Below are positions 6,010 to 6,107 of a stretch of DNA of 6,107 nucleotides, one piece after another. Position numbers and translations under genes: made by a program. Position 1 is the first letter of the stretch; each line of letters opens with the position of its first letter. The notes under the pieces were generated by a model. The model saw only the letters and a list, made by a program, of their open reading frames with translations. It searched no databases and had not been told where the DNA came from. This DNA is from an uncultured Flammeovirgaceae bacterium (GTDB taxonomy: Bacteria; Bacteroidota; Bacteroidia; Cytophagales; Cyclobacteriaceae). The stretch lies in NCBI GenBank assembly GCA_946886805.1, contig CAMPJM010000261.1, positions 1 through 6,107 of the forward strand, given 5' to 3'.

Positions 6010-6107
6010 ATGAATGCAGGATTTTCAACATTAGATTATATTGTTTTCCTCTTATATGCCGTTTTGATGGTCATTATAGGGCTATGGGTTTCACGAACAA
6101 AAAAGGG
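6010..6107 (+). CDS. Probable sodium/solute symporter (SSS family), N-terminus only
   Basis: An ATG at 6010 opens a frame that continues to the right edge: 32 full codons, MNAGFSTLDYIVFLLYAVLM and then VIIGLWVSRTKK. The pattern is a short polar N-terminus with LDYIVF, a hydrophobic membrane helix (~10-27) with GLWVSR at its end, then basic residues. This is the usual start of SSS-family transporters, which couple sugar uptake to sodium at the inner membrane. SSS permeases commonly accompany arabinose genes in Bacteroidota, so L-arabinose is the likely substrate; that is inferred from context. It lies 188 bp after araD beyond a terminator, so it probably has its own promoter or depends on read-through. 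No good Shine-Dalgarno precedes the ATG. With only the first helix visible, the family call is moderate. Confidence 0.72.
   Translation, partial: MNAGFSTLDYIVFLLYAVLMVIIGLWVSRTKK

Overview
The window looks like chromosomal DNA of a member of the Bacteroidota, probably an environmental Cytophagia/Cyclobacteriaceae-like species; this assignment is an inference. The clues are AT-rich intergenic DNA, mostly absent Shine-Dalgarno sequences, a lipoprotein with an acidic run just after its lipid-anchoring Cys and DUF4397-like domains, a NrtR-type (Nudix-derived) sugar regulator, and AGAC-rich and CAAAGACA-type low-complexity repeats between genes.

Layout. Positions 1-736 (minus strand) hold the N-terminal 245 codons of a surface-type lipoprotein that runs off the left edge. 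Positions 737-1458 are a divergent intergenic region without a convincing gene; it carries a perfect 15-bp inverted repeat (911-947) and a possible promoter (1334-1368). On the plus strand follow a beta-phosphoglucomutase-like HAD protein (1459-2124), an AraR/NrtR-family regulator (2286-2993), a ~245-bp intergenic repeat element (3001-3246), ribulokinase AraB (3316-5031), L-ribulose-5-phosphate 4-epimerase AraD (5114-5821), a strong rho-independent terminator (5879-5903), short tandem repeats, and the first 32 codons of a probable sodium/solute symporter (6010 to the right edge).

Function. This is an L-arabinose utilisation locus. Uptake is probably by the symporter. Isomerisation to L-ribulose would need AraA, which is not in the window and may lie downstream. 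AraB phosphorylates L-ribulose and AraD epimerises the product to D-xylulose 5-phosphate for the pentose phosphate pathway. The Nudix-derived regulator probably senses arabinose and represses the genes. An AT-rich palindrome of the form TARTTTAAAYTA lies just upstream of araB and araD, with a near match upstream of the regulator, and is the best visible operator candidate. The HAD protein may be a sugar-phosphate phosphatase or mutase serving the pathway, but the second Asp of its catalytic motif I is Asn.

No clearly new system is evident. The points most worth a second look are the shared palindrome, the HAD active-site substitution, the repeat element between the regulator and araB, and the long inverted repeat in the divergent intergenic region.
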